Shown here: positions 8,965 through 18,339 of the stretch, piece by piece | How the letters are laid out: each line of letters starts with the position of its first letter | How positions within the stretch are numbered: the stretch's first letter is position 1 | DNA from: Mangrovihabitans endophyticus | GTDB lineage: Bacteria > Actinomycetota > Actinomycetes > Mycobacteriales > Micromonosporaceae | Assembly (NCBI RefSeq): GCF_014646155.1 | Contig: NZ_BMMX01000004.1 | Coordinates: 1 to 40,880, forward strand | DNA length: 40,880 bases | Direction: 5' to 3' | Made by a program: the position numbers and the translations under genes | The notes under the pieces: model-generated | What the model saw: only the letters and a program-made list of their open reading frames with translations | Databases searched by the model: none | What the model was told of the DNA's origin: nothing

Positions 8965-10077
8965 ATGCCGGGCAATTCCACGAACCGCAGCCGCCGGGTG
9001 ACGTCGAAGAAGGGTGCTTCGATCGGTTCCGGTGGCAAAAACCGGGCGAGCCTCAAGGGGCGCGGCCGCACGCTGCCGGCCGACGAACGGCCGTGGCACA
9101 AGGGCTACTCCGGCACCGAGGAGCTGCCTGCCAAGACCGCTCGCAAGCAGGACAAGGAGCGGCGGGCCGCGGAGGCGCAGGGGCGTGCCCCCAAGGTCGG
9201 CGTACCGGGCACCAAGGACACCACCTGGGGTCGGGGCGCGAAGCGCGGGGCCGCCTTCGGTCCGCAGCGAGGCAAGATGCCGACGCGCAACGGCCCGCGG
9301 GTCGCGCCCGGCCGCCGCTCCAACCCCGCCAAGGACGGCCCGGAGCTTCTGGTCGGCCGTAACCCGGTGGTGGAGGCGCTGCGCACCGGCGTGCCGGCGA
9401 CCGCGCTCTATGTGGCGCAGGGCATCGACGTGGACGACCGGATCACCGAGATCGTCCGGACGGCCGGCGATCGGGGCATCCCGATCATGGAGATCAGTCG
9501 CGCCGAACTGGACCGGATGACCGGCGGCGTGCTGCACCAGGGCGTCGGCGTGCAAGTGCCGCCGTACGCGTACGAGGACTTCGCGGACCTGATGGCCGCG
9601 GCGCTGGAGCAGACCGCGCCGCTGCTGGTGGCGCTGGACGGGGTGACCGATCCGCGCAACGTGGGTGCGGTGATCCGGTCGGTGGCCGCGTTCGGCGGGC
9701 ACGGCGTCTTCATGACCGAGCGTCGCGCGGCCGGCATCACCGCTACCGCCTGGCGGACCAGCGCCGGCGCGGCGGCCCGTGTGCCGGTGTCTCAGGTGGT
9801 CAACCTCACCCGTGCGATCAAGTCGTGTCAGCAGGCCGGCTTCACCGCGATCGGCCTGGATGCGGACGGCGAGACCGACCTGTACGAGCTGGAGGCCGCG
9901 GTCGGCCCGCTGCTCGTGGTGGTCGGCTCCGAGGGGCGCGGGCTGTCCCGCCTCGTGGGCGAGACCTGTGACATGCGCGTCGGCATTCCGATGGCCTCGT
10001 CGGTCGAGTCGCTGAACGCGAGCGTCGCGGCCGCGGTGACACTGGCCGAGGTGGCACGCCGCCGCGTGCACGGCTGA
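8965..10077 (+). CDS. rlmB: 23S rRNA (guanosine-2'-O)-methyltransferase, RlmB/TrmH family
   Basis: A 370-residue SPOUT methyltransferase. The first ~115 residues are a very basic, Gly/Arg/Lys-rich, probably disordered extension. A substrate-binding domain begins at GRNPVVEALRTG, and the SpoU fold carries the three family motifs: DPRNVGAVIRS, VVGSEGRGLS and SLNASVAAAV. The likely reaction is S-adenosylmethionine-dependent 2'-O-methylation of a 23S rRNA guanosine (G2251 in E. coli RlmB). GGGAG lies 9-13 nt before the ATG. The next gene starts 8 nt after the stop. A related RNA target cannot be excluded from sequence alone. Confidence 0.9.
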   Translation: MPGNSTNRSRRVTSKKGASIGSGGKNRASLKGRGRTLPADERPWHKGYSGTEELPAKTARKQDKERRAAEAQGRAPKVGVPGTKDTTWGRGAKRGAAFGPQRGKMPTRNGPRVAPGRRSNPAKDGPELLVGRNPVVEALRTGVPATALYVAQGIDVDDRITEIVRTAGDRGIPIMEISRAELDRMTGGVLHQGVGVQVPPYAYEDFADLMAAALEQTAPLLVALDGVTDPRNVGAVIRSVAAFGGHGVFMTERRAAGITATAWRTSAGAAARVPVSQVVNLTRAIKSCQQAGFTAIGLDADGETDLYELEAAVGPLLVVVGSEGRGLSRLVGETCDMRVGIPMASSVESLNASVAAAVTLAEVARRRVHG

Positions 10078-10085
10078 GCCCGGCC

Positions 10086-11666
10086 GTGTCCGCACCGCGC
10101 GCCGACCGTCCGGACGGCCCGCTCGGCCCGGACGATCCCGGTTTCCGGTACGCGGAACCGGTCGACCCGTGGGCCACGAGCGAAGCCGCGGACCCGGCCG
10201 CGCCGGGCGCGCCCGCGTTCGGCGCGGAGATGCCGCAGACGCCGGCGACGACGCCCCCATGGTCGCCGGGCATGCCGTGGTCGCCGGGCATGCCGGAGCG
10301 CGGGCGGTCGCGTCGCATCGGGCTGCGCTGGATCATCGGGGCCGCTGCCGTGCTCGTGCTGGCCGTGTCCGCCACTCTGGTGGTGATCTTCTGGCCCGGT
10401 CGCGGCGCGCCCGACTTCCGTCCGGTCGAGGAAGCCGCGCGGTTCGTCCCGGCGGTCCCGATCTCGTACGGGTTCAGCGCGGCCGGGGTGGCCGGTGACC
10501 GCGCGTACTTCGCCACTGCGGACGACGACGGGCGGCTGGGTGTGCTCGCGGTAGATCTGGAATCCGCCGAGAAAGCCTGGGAGAACCCCGCGGTCGCGAC
10601 CGCGCCGCGCTGGTCGGCCATGGTGGCTCTGCCCGACCAGGTGGTCGTGATCAGCGAGCGGGATCCGAGCACCGACCGCCGCCTGATGGTGGTGCTGGAC
10701 GCGGCCTCCGGCGACCGATTGTGGCGGCGCCCGATCACCGAAAGCGATGACGTCTCCTACTTCGGCTCGGACGTCGCGGTGCTCGTCGACCGGGCCGAGG
10801 ACCGGCTCCTCGGGCTGGATCCGCGCCGCGGCACGGTGCGCTGGGAGAAGGACAGCCCGGTCTCCGACTCGGGCTCGGCCACCACGGCGGTGATTCCGGT
10901 GACCACCGCTCGCGATCTCGACGGGCCGACCGACGTCACCGGGCGGCTCCTGGCGCCCGCATCGTCGAAGGACGCGCGGATCGTGCAGATCGGCGCCGAC
11001 CGTTCCGCGCGGGTGCTCGACGCTCGTACCGGGAACGTGCTGACCGGCCCGCGCCCGAGCATCGCCGATCCCCGCGATGAGGCGATCGCATACGACGGGC
11101 GGCTGCTCGTGCGCTCGGACGCCGAGGCGGAGCGGATCCTCAGCTACGACCTGGACACGTTGGGCGAGCCGAAGGTGCTCTACACCGCGCCCGGCGAGCA
11201 CCGGATCGGCCGTCTCACCGCATGCGGCGCCGGCCGGGTGTGCTGGGTGGAGACGGACGGCTACGACACCTCGACGGCGCAGGTGGCCGCGGTCGACGCC
11301 ACCGACGGTGGCGGCCTTTGGCACCTCGGCCTGCCCGATGCCACCACGCTCGTGCCGGTCGGGTCGGCGGTGCTGGCGACCACCGGCGGGACGCCCACCC
11401 AGGTCAGCCTGATCGACGACCGCGGCAGGGCGGCGTGGACGCTGCGCGGCCAGGCGGGCCGCGTCGACGCGCACGACCTGCTGCGCTTCACCGCGCCGGT
11501 GTCCGGCTCACCGGGAGACCCCGGCATTTCCGGTCGGCACGTCGGCGACGACGAAGTGCCTCTGGGCGTGCTCAGCGGCGTACGAACGTCCACCTGCGCG
11601 TGGAATGCCGCGTTCCTGGCCTGCGTGGCCGATGAGGACGCGGTGCTGTACCGCTTCGCCGGCTGA
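10086..11666 (+). CDS. Membrane-anchored PQQ/WD-like beta-propeller protein, function unknown
   Basis: A 526-residue protein starting at GTG 10086, 8 nt after rlmB. Residues 1-75 are a Pro/Asp-rich cytoplasmic tail with two PWSPGMP repeats, then a basic patch (RSRRIGLR). One membrane helix (about 82-102) is followed by a ~420-residue extracytoplasmic domain of repeated beta-strand motifs such as VVLDAASGDRLWRRP, GLDPRRGTVRWEKD and VDATDGGGLWHLG, typical of a PQQ-binding-like propeller. No catalytic residues are evident. A scaffold, ligand-binding or cell-envelope role is possible. Operon membership with rlmB looks positional rather than functional. Confidence 0.8.
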   Translation: MSAPRADRPDGPLGPDDPGFRYAEPVDPWATSEAADPAAPGAPAFGAEMPQTPATTPPWSPGMPWSPGMPERGRSRRIGLRWIIGAAAVLVLAVSATLVVIFWPGRGAPDFRPVEEAARFVPAVPISYGFSAAGVAGDRAYFATADDDGRLGVLAVDLESAEKAWENPAVATAPRWSAMVALPDQVVVISERDPSTDRRLMVVLDAASGDRLWRRPITESDDVSYFGSDVAVLVDRAEDRLLGLDPRRGTVRWEKDSPVSDSGSATTAVIPVTTARDLDGPTDVTGRLLAPASSKDARIVQIGADRSARVLDARTGNVLTGPRPSIADPRDEAIAYDGRLLVRSDAEAERILSYDLDTLGEPKVLYTAPGEHRIGRLTACGAGRVCWVETDGYDTSTAQVAAVDATDGGGLWHLGLPDATTLVPVGSAVLATTGGTPTQVSLIDDRGRAAWTLRGQAGRVDAHDLLRFTAPVSGSPGDPGISGRHVGDDEVPLGVLSGVRTSTCAWNAAFLACVADEDAVLYRFAG

Positions 11667-11684
11667 GACCCCGTGCTGACGCCA

Positions 11685-11715
11685 CGAGCCGGGACGCTCG
11701 ACGCGTCCCGGCTCG
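11685..11715. terminator. Hairpin terminator between convergent genes
   Basis: A perfect 13-bp stem pairs 11685-11697 with 11703-11715 around a 5-nt loop. It lies 19 nt after the stop of the propeller gene and 27 nt before the minus-strand stop of the ABC ATPase gene. No U-tract follows, as is common in actinomycetes. It could act in both directions. Confidence 0.7.
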
Positions 11716-11741
11716 GTGGGTGGTTCCGTTTGCCGTCAGGC

Positions 11742-12827
<1,086 letters not shown>

Positions 12828-13025
12828 GGTTGTACCGACTTCCTTTCCACCGGCAGGAACGTGCCGGACGATCCGAGTGGAGGAGTGACGTGAGCTGACT
12901 CACGCCACGTAACCGTAAGGCTTTTTGTCGGCCCTGCCAAGGTCACCAGCGGGTTTGGTCGCCGACGCGCCCGCCGGCCACCGGAACGGGCCGCTATGCT
13001 GGTCACTCGTGCGTCTCGTGTGCCG

Positions 13026-13075
13026 CACGATGCGTGGCAGTTCCCCTGTGCCACGATGCGTGGCAGCGCCCCTGT
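13026..13075. repeat. 26-nt-period direct repeat overlapping the 5' end of the tRNA
   Basis: CACGATGCGTGGCAG followed by NNCCCCTGT occurs at 13026-13049 and again at 13052-13075. The two copies differ at only two positions across 24 aligned bases. The second copy includes the first eight bases of tRNA-Thr, so the tRNA 5' end and its upstream flank have been duplicated. Confidence 0.8.
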
Positions 13076-13141
13076 AGCTCAGTTGGCCAGAGCACTCGCC
13101 TTGTAAGCGAGATGTCGTCGGTTCGATTCCGACCGGGGGCT
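13068..13141 (+). tRNA. tRNA-Thr (anticodon UGU)
   Basis: A 74-nt cloverleaf. The acceptor stem pairs GCCCCTG with CGGGGGC (one T-G wobble). The D-arm is GCTCAGTTGGCCAGAGC. The anticodon stem CTCGC/GCGAG encloses loop CTTGTAA, giving anticodon TGT, which reads ACA. The T-arm is GTCGG-TTCGATT-CCGAC. The discriminator base is T and CCA is not encoded. Confidence 0.97.
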
Positions 13142-13277
13142 CTCTTCCAAGCCCCCTCAGGGTGATCGTCGCACCGCCCTCGCCGCCCCGCCCTTCACCG
13201 GACTCCCAAAGATCGACGGCTGGTGGGGCTGGGAAACCAGTGGCGCGGCCGTTTCGTCGGCGGGCACGATCTCCGCC

Positions 13278-13904
13278 ATGACGCAGGCGACGCTGCGGAC
13301 TTCGCGCATCGAGCTGATCCCGCTGTCCGACGATCATCTCGATTTCGAGGTGGAGCTGGACGCCGACCCTGCCGTCATGCGCTACCTGGGCGACGGCCGC
13401 CCGCGCGGCCGTGCGCAGGTCGAGGAGCTGCACCGGCGGCGGCTCGTGGTGGCGTCGGGCGTACCGGGACTGGGGTTTTGGGCCGGGCGGGTCGACGGCG
13501 ATCTCGTTGGCTGGTGGATTCTGCAGCCGCCGGAGCGAGCCGACCAGGGGCCGGTGGCGGGGCAGGCCGAGCTGGGCTATCGGATGCTGCGCCGCTACTG
13601 GCGCCGGGGCCTGGCCAGCGAGGGTGCGCGGGAGCTGATCCGGCACGGCTTCGAGGATCTGGGGCTGGACCGGATCTTCGCCGAGACGATGGCGGTGAAC
13701 GCCGCCTCGCGGGCGACGATGTCCTCGGTCGGCTTGCGCTACGTGCGCACGTTCCACCTGGACTGGGACGAGCCGATCGCGGGCGCCGAGCTGGGCGAGG
13801 TGGAGTACGCGATCACGGCCGCGCAGTGGCGGGCGGTGGGCCGAACGGTTGATACGGACAATCCACCAGACACGCCAACGATCAGGGGCAATTCAATACC
13901 TTAA
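13278..13904 (+). CDS. GNAT acetyltransferase, RimJ/RimL-like
   Basis: A 208-residue protein with the Acetyltransf_3 layout: TLRTSRIELIPLSDDH at the start, a central strand with VGWWILQP, acetyl-CoA-binding motif A in GYRMLRRYWRRGLASEGAREL, and the VNAASRATMSSVGLRYV segment. It probably transfers an acetyl group to a protein N-terminus or a small-molecule amine; the substrate is not predictable. No good ribosome site precedes the ATG. A second GNAT gene starts 9 nt downstream, so the two probably form an operon. Confidence 0.85.
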   Translation: MTQATLRTSRIELIPLSDDHLDFEVELDADPAVMRYLGDGRPRGRAQVEELHRRRLVVASGVPGLGFWAGRVDGDLVGWWILQPPERADQGPVAGQAELGYRMLRRYWRRGLASEGARELIRHGFEDLGLDRIFAETMAVNAASRATMSSVGLRYVRTFHLDWDEPIAGAELGEVEYAITAAQWRAVGRTVDTDNPPDTPTIRGNSIP

Positions 13905-13913
13905 GGTGGCGTC

Positions 13914-14342
13914 ATGCGCATCGAACGGATCGTGGACGCCTCGGCCGTACACGAAGCTGCGAATCTGTTCGACTCACCGCCGCTGCCCATGGCGACCGCG
14001 CGTTTTCTCGCCGACCCGACGCATCACCTGTTGCTGGCTTACGACGACGACGGCCGTCCGGTCGGCATGATCTCGGGGGTGGAGACCACCCACCCGGACA
14101 AGGGCACCGAGATGCTCATCTACGAGCTGGGCGTGGCGCCGGATGCCCGGTTGCAGGGCGTCGCGACGGCCCTGGTGCGTACCTTGGCGGACATCGCCCG
14201 CCGTGCCGGTTGCTACGGCATGTGGGTGGGCACGGAACCCGACAATGTGGCGGCGAAGGCGACATATCGCAAGGCGGGGGCCTCCGAGGAGGCCCCGTTC
14301 GTGTTGCTGAACTGGGATCTGGTGGCCACACCGGGCACCTGA
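13914..14342 (+). CDS. GNAT acetyltransferase resembling the AAC(3)-I aminoglycoside family
   Basis: A compact 142-residue acetyltransferase. The order FLADPTHHLLLAYDDDGRPVG, then IYELGVAPDARLQGVATALV (acetyl-CoA motif A), then GCYGMWVGTEPDN, then KAGASEEAPFVLLNWDL follows the layout of AAC(3)-I enzymes, which acetylate the 3-amino group of gentamicin-type aminoglycosides. Chromosomal relatives in actinomycetes are often not resistance enzymes, so the substrate remains open. AAGGTGG ends 5 nt before the ATG and supports this start. Confidence 0.8.
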   Translation: MRIERIVDASAVHEAANLFDSPPLPMATARFLADPTHHLLLAYDDDGRPVGMISGVETTHPDKGTEMLIYELGVAPDARLQGVATALVRTLADIARRAGCYGMWVGTEPDNVAAKATYRKAGASEEAPFVLLNWDLVATPGT

Positions 14343-14357
14343 CTGTTGCCGCATCAC

Positions 14358-14363
14358 TACCAT
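14358..14363 (+). promoter_or_regulatory. Candidate -10 box (TACCAT) for a leaderless transcript
   Basis: TACCAT lies 7 nt before the ATG at 14371, and no Shine-Dalgarno sequence is present. This spacing puts the transcription start at or next to the start codon. Confidence 0.45.
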
Positions 14364-14370
14364 CCTCGGC

Positions 14371-16131
14371 ATGAGCACCGATGCGTCGTCGGGGGGACGA
14401 TGGTCGCTGGTGTCCCGGCTGCAGGACCGGTTGCCCCGCGACGGAGAGAACCGCCCCCATCTCGTGGTGTGTGGCGGCGACGCGTTGGTCTACACGCTCA
14501 CCGAGGAACTGGTCCGTTCCAGCGAGCAACTCCGCATCACCGTCGTGGTACCCCACGAACTGCATGGTGACGTGCCCCCGCTGTCCAATCTGCGCGGTGT
14601 GCGGGTGATGCACGCCGAGCGCCTGGACGAGCGGTCGTTCCGCGCGGCGGGTCTGGGCGGTGCCGCGGCCCTGGCCCTGGTGATGCCCGACGACGTGATC
14701 AACCTGCACGCGGCGCTGTGCGCGCAGGCGGTGGAGCCGGACCTGCGGCTGGTGATCCGGATGTTCAACACCGGCTTGGGGTACGGCGTGCGGCGCCTGT
14801 TCGCGAACTGCGCCGTGCTGTCCGACGCCGCGATGGCCGCGCCCGCCTTCGTGGCCGCCGCGCTGGGGCAGGTGGCGCCCACGCATTTCCGGCTGGGTGG
14901 TCGCACACTGCACACGGCGCGCCGGTCGGCGGTGTCCGAGCGGAACGTGGTGTGCGTGCTCAGCGCGACCGACCATAGTGGACGCGTGGGGGTGCTTCCC
15001 GACCCCGCACCGCCGCGGCCCGACGACCTGGTGCTGGCCGAGGCGCCCGGCCGCAAACCGATGCCGGAGGCGTCCCCGTGGCGACGTCCGCGCCGGCATC
15101 TGCGATCGTTCGGCCGCGCGGTGCGGGTGGCGCTCAGCCGCCGGTTGGGCATCGCCGTCCTGATCACCCTGTTGATCACGGCGGTGGCCGGTGCGGTGCT
15201 GGCGGCGGCCGACGACGTGCAGGGGTTCTGGCGATCCCTGTACGTCACGCTGCTCACCGTTGTCGGATCCTCCGATGTGGAGATGGACCGCAATCCGGTG
15301 GCGCAGGCGGCGCAGTTGGTGCTCACCCTGGCCGGCGTGGCGCTGCTGCCGCTGATCACCGCCGCGGTGGTGGAGGGTGTGGTGAACGCCCGCCTGGCCC
15401 TGTCCAACGGCCGCGTGGTGCGACCGCACTCCAATCACGTGGTGCTGGTCGGGCTGGGCACCGTCGGCACCGGTGTGCTGTGGCGGCTGAACGATCTGGG
15501 TGTCGAGGTGGTGGCGATCGACCGCAAGCCCGACGCGCGCGGTGTGAAGGTGGCCGAGCGGCTCGGGGTGCCGTTCATCCTGGGCGACGCGGCTCGCGAG
15601 GTGACGCTGCGGGCGGCGTCCATCGAGAGATGCCGGGCGCTGCTGGTGGTGTCCACCGACGACGTGACGAACCTGCAGGCCGCGCTGAACGCTCGCGCGA
15701 TCCGCGACGACATCCGTGTGGTGCTGCGGCTGTTCGACGATGATTTCGCCCAGCACGTCCAGACGGCCTTCAACATCAATGTGTCCCGGAGCGTGTCGCG
15801 CACCGTGGCGCCGGCCTTCGCCGCGGCGATGCTCAACCGCGACGCGCTGGTCACCATTCCGGTGGAACGGAACACCCTGATGGTCTCCGAGATGCTGGTG
15901 AAGGCCGGGTCGACGCTGGACGGCGCCCCGCTCAGCGAGGCGGACGGGCTGCCCAAGGTGCGGGTGATCGCGATGCGATCCCGGGACGAACAGTGGATGG
16001 ACTGGCATCCGGACCCCCGCCGGGTCCTTGCGGCCGGGGACCGGGTCGTGGTGGTGGCACGCCGTGCGGGGTTGCACGCGTTGCGGGCCGCCGCCACGCC
16101 GCCGGACTCGCGGGCGGAGGACACCGCCTGA
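14371..16131 (+). CDS. Dual-RCK, two-helix pore protein; K+ channel/TrkA-like with degenerate filter
   Basis: A 586-residue protein with the order Rossmann/RCK - two-helix pore - Rossmann/RCK - TrkA-C. The first nucleotide-binding domain (about 30-210) has a degenerate glycine loop (VVCGGDALV). Membrane helices lie at about 260-282 and 311-333, with a pore-loop-like segment between. Where K+ channels have TVGYGD, this protein has T296-VVGSSD (296-302), so the Tyr and second Gly of the filter are replaced by Ser. The second Rossmann domain (about 350-480) has an intact VGLGTVGTG loop and VAID acidic end. The last ~90 residues look like TrkA-C. It is probably a regulated ion-flux protein or its inactive relative. 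Ion selectivity should not be assumed. Confidence 0.8.
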   Translation: MSTDASSGGRWSLVSRLQDRLPRDGENRPHLVVCGGDALVYTLTEELVRSSEQLRITVVVPHELHGDVPPLSNLRGVRVMHAERLDERSFRAAGLGGAAALALVMPDDVINLHAALCAQAVEPDLRLVIRMFNTGLGYGVRRLFANCAVLSDAAMAAPAFVAAALGQVAPTHFRLGGRTLHTARRSAVSERNVVCVLSATDHSGRVGVLPDPAPPRPDDLVLAEAPGRKPMPEASPWRRPRRHLRSFGRAVRVALSRRLGIAVLITLLITAVAGAVLAAADDVQGFWRSLYVTLLTVVGSSDVEMDRNPVAQAAQLVLTLAGVALLPLITAAVVEGVVNARLALSNGRVVRPHSNHVVLVGLGTVGTGVLWRLNDLGVEVVAIDRKPDARGVKVAERLGVPFILGDAAREVTLRAASIERCRALLVVSTDDVTNLQAALNARAIRDDIRVVLRLFDDDFAQHVQTAFNINVSRSVSRTVAPAFAAAMLNRDALVTIPVERNTLMVSEMLVKAGSTLDGAPLSEADGLPKVRVIAMRSRDEQWMDWHPDPRRVLAAGDRVVVVARRAGLHALRAAATPPDSRAEDTA

Positions 16132-16153
16132 GGGATGACCGGCTGGACGGGGG

Positions 16154-17359
16154 TTACAGGTGGGACGCCTCGACGCCCAGCACGGCCTGCTCGTCCGGCT
16201 TGTGGGCGAGCACGTCGGTCAGATACGACTGCACCGCCGGTCCCATCCCGACGTCGCGCCCGGCCTGCTCGGACAGCAGCCACTTGTGCTGAATGATCTG
16301 CGAGAAGATCTCCTGCGGCTCCAGCTTGCGGCGCAGGTGCGCGGGCACCGCGCGGACCACCGGCTCGAACACCTCGGTCAGCCAGCGGTGCGCGGCCTGC
16401 TGCTCGTCGGTCAGATCGCTCTCCGCCCGGTACGTGTCCAGGTCGTTGAGCAACTGCCGAGCCTGGTTCTCCTCGGCGTCCAAGCCGGTGAGGCGCAACA
16501 GCCGGCGCGTGTGGTACCCGGCGTCGACGACCTTGGGTCGCACCCGATATCCGCCGTCCATGGTGGACATGTCGACCTCGGCCACGTCGAAACCCATGTC
16601 GTTGAGCCGCCGGATGCGGCCCTCAATGTCGTGCCGGGCGTCGCGGGAGACCTGCTGCTCGTAGGTGACCTCATGCCACAGCCGCTCGTAGCGCGCCACG
16701 ATGTCGTCGACCACGGCCTCCGGGTCGATCGCTTCGTGCAGCAGCTCGGCGGCCTGCAGGTCCAGGCACTCGCCGAAGATGTTCAGCCGCAGGATCTCGA
16801 TGTCCTCGCTGCGCTGGCCCTCGGACAGCTTCGGGTACAGGTTGCCGGTCTCGGCGTCCACCAGGTAGGCGGCGAAGGCGCCCGCGTCGCGGCGGAACAG
16901 CGTGTTGGACAGCGAGCAGTCACCCCAGCTAAAACCGGTGAGATGCATCCGCACGATCAGCACCGCCAGCGCGTCCAGTAACCGGTTCATCGTGTTCGGT
17001 CGCAGCACGTGTGAGAACAGTGCGCGGTACGGCAGGGAGAATTGCAGATGCCGGGTGATCAGCACGGTCTCCAGCGGCTCGCCGGTGTCGCTGGTGCGGT
17101 CGGTGACGATGGCCACCGCTTCCACCGCCGGGAAGTCGATGCGTTCCAGCGCGCGGAGTAGGTCGTACTCCTTCTCCGCGATCCGCTCGCGGGTCTCCTT
17201 CAGCGCGTAGACCGTGTCGTTGAGCTTGACGAACCGGACGATGTGCCGCGAGATGCCCTGGGGCAGGGCGACCAGATGATCAGCCGGCCATTCCTCCAGC
17301 GGAACGCTCCACGGCAGGTCCAGCAGCGCCGGGTCGATGAGGGCGGACGTGATGCGCAC
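16154..17359 (-). CDS. DUF4032 protein with kinase-like (lipopolysaccharide-kinase fold) domain
   Basis: A 401-residue cytoplasmic protein starting at GTG 17359. The first ~200 residues follow a kinase-like pattern: a nucleotide-binding Lys in YALKE, a catalytic-loop-like GFSWGDCSLSNTLF (GD...N) and a metal-binding-like LVDAETGN. The rest is the DUF4032 helical region, rich in Arg/Glu, ending near EQAVLGVEASHL. Family members are common in actinobacteria and their substrate is unknown. It converges on the RCK-pore gene with only 22 nt between stop codons. Confidence 0.82.
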   Translation of the reverse strand: MRITSALIDPALLDLPWSVPLEEWPADHLVALPQGISRHIVRFVKLNDTVYALKETRERIAEKEYDLLRALERIDFPAVEAVAIVTDRTSDTGEPLETVLITRHLQFSLPYRALFSHVLRPNTMNRLLDALAVLIVRMHLTGFSWGDCSLSNTLFRRDAGAFAAYLVDAETGNLYPKLSEGQRSEDIEILRLNIFGECLDLQAAELLHEAIDPEAVVDDIVARYERLWHEVTYEQQVSRDARHDIEGRIRRLNDMGFDVAEVDMSTMDGGYRVRPKVVDAGYHTRRLLRLTGLDAEENQARQLLNDLDTYRAESDLTDEQQAAHRWLTEVFEPVVRAVPAHLRRKLEPQEIFSQIIQHKWLLSEQAGRDVGMGPAVQSYLTDVLAHKPDEQAVLGVEASHL

Positions 17360-17463
17360 CGACCCAGTGTGCCTGGTCGTCGAGGCGCGTCGCTGTCATA
17401 GCCGTCTCGTTGGACAGCTTGTTCCTTATGTACGCCTATGCGAATGAGCCGACCGGGAGTGGC

Positions 17464-17595
17464 ATGCGACGTGGAGTGTGGATGACGGCGGCGGCGTGCG
17501 TCGCCCTGGTGCTGGCGGTGGCGACCGGAGCCCTGATCTGGCGGCACGACGACAGCGGCCGGGCGGTCGTGGGCACCTGGCACGACGGCCGGTAG
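17464..17595 (+). CDS. Small single-pass membrane protein (43 residues), tentative
   Basis: ATG 17464 is preceded by GGGAG at a good distance (5 nt). The frame encodes MRRGVWMTAAACVALVLAVA, one hydrophobic helix, then a short tail ending WHDGR. The stop lies just before the PAP2 phosphatase start, consistent with a two-gene unit. I do not recognise the family. The frame is also open upstream to 17410 but lacks a ribosome site there. Short length keeps confidence modest. Confidence 0.5.
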   Translation: MRRGVWMTAAACVALVLAVATGALIWRHDDSGRAVVGTWHDGR

Positions 17596-17598
17596 CGT
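17593..17598 (+). promoter_or_regulatory. Candidate -10 box (TAGCGT) for the PAP2 gene
   Basis: TAGCGT ends 7 nt before GTG 17606 and overlaps the stop codon of the small upstream ORF. The spacing matches the other leaderless candidates in this window. Confidence 0.4.
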
Positions 17599-17605
17599 GA
17601 TCCCC

Positions 17606-18307
17606 GTGCGTCCTCGCAGTTGGTGGCCCGACCTCGGCCTGCTCGCCGGATTCGTCGTGCTGACCGTGACGGTGGCCACCGGCCATCTGCTGACGCTGGA
17701 CGCGGCGGTCGCCGACTGGGCGGACGCGCACCGCCCCGCCCCGCTCTACTGGATCGCGCGCGTGCTCAACTATCTGGGCCAGGGCGGTCAGGTGCTGATG
17801 CCGCTGGCCCTCGTGCTGGTCGGCCTGGTCACCTGGCGGCGCCGGTCGATCCGGCCGCTGATCGTGTTCGCCGCCGCCTTCGTCATCACGTACGTGACCA
17901 TCGGTCCGCTGAAGATCTGGTTCCAGCGGGCCGCGCCGCACTTTACCGGGCCGGACCGGACGGTGCTGTTCAACGACGCGGCCCTCGGGAACGAGGGCGT
18001 CAGCTATCCCTCCGGGCATGTCGCCAACGCGCTGGTCTGGTACGGCGTGATCGCCCTGCTGCTGGGTGCCCTGACCGGCGGCCTGTCCGCGACGGCGGTG
18101 GCCGCCCTGCGCATCGTTCCGCCCGTCGTGGTCTTCTGCACCACGACGTATCTCAGCTTCCACTGGATCACCGACTCGGTGGCCGGCCTGCTGCTCGGGC
18201 TGGTCCTGACCCGTCTGATGGCCCGGGTGCCGTGGGACTCCATCCGGCTGCCCCCGGTGCGCGACGGCTGGACCCGGCCGGCCGAGCTCAGCGCGTCCAG
18301 CAGCTAA
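17606..18307 (+). CDS. PAP2-family membrane phosphatase
   Basis: A ~233-residue integral membrane protein with about six hydrophobic segments. The three acid-phosphatase motifs are recognisable: KIWFQRAAP (motif 1, normally KxxxxxxRP), PSGHVANAL (motif 2) and TYLSFHWITDSVAG (motif 3 His and Asp; the usual Arg after Ser is Phe). Relatives remove phosphate from phosphatidate or undecaprenyl pyrophosphate. GTG 17606 is chosen because a TAGCGT box sits 7 nt upstream. GTG 17597, three codons earlier, is an equally open alternative that would couple to the small ORF. Confidence 0.85.
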   Translation: MRPRSWWPDLGLLAGFVVLTVTVATGHLLTLDAAVADWADAHRPAPLYWIARVLNYLGQGGQVLMPLALVLVGLVTWRRRSIRPLIVFAAAFVITYVTIGPLKIWFQRAAPHFTGPDRTVLFNDAALGNEGVSYPSGHVANALVWYGVIALLLGALTGGLSATAVAALRIVPPVVVFCTTTYLSFHWITDSVAGLLLGLVLTRLMARVPWDSIRLPPVRDGWTRPAELSASSS

Positions 18308-18308
18308 C

Positions 18309-18339
18309 CTGACGTCCCGCCCTCGATCGGGGACGTCAG
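18309..18339. terminator. Bidirectional hairpin between PAP2 and nagA
   Basis: CTGACGTCCC at 18309-18318 pairs with GGGACGTCAG at 18330-18339. The arm on the nagA side contains the nagA stop codon (18336-18338). It sits 2 nt after the PAP2 stop. Confidence 0.65.

Noticed and set aside
12900..13757. Long minus-strand open frame across the tRNA containing a PVGIEPTTSRLQ-like peptide
   Set aside because: This peptide arises from reading tRNA genes on the antisense strand and is a well-known false protein. The frame also overlaps a GNAT gene.
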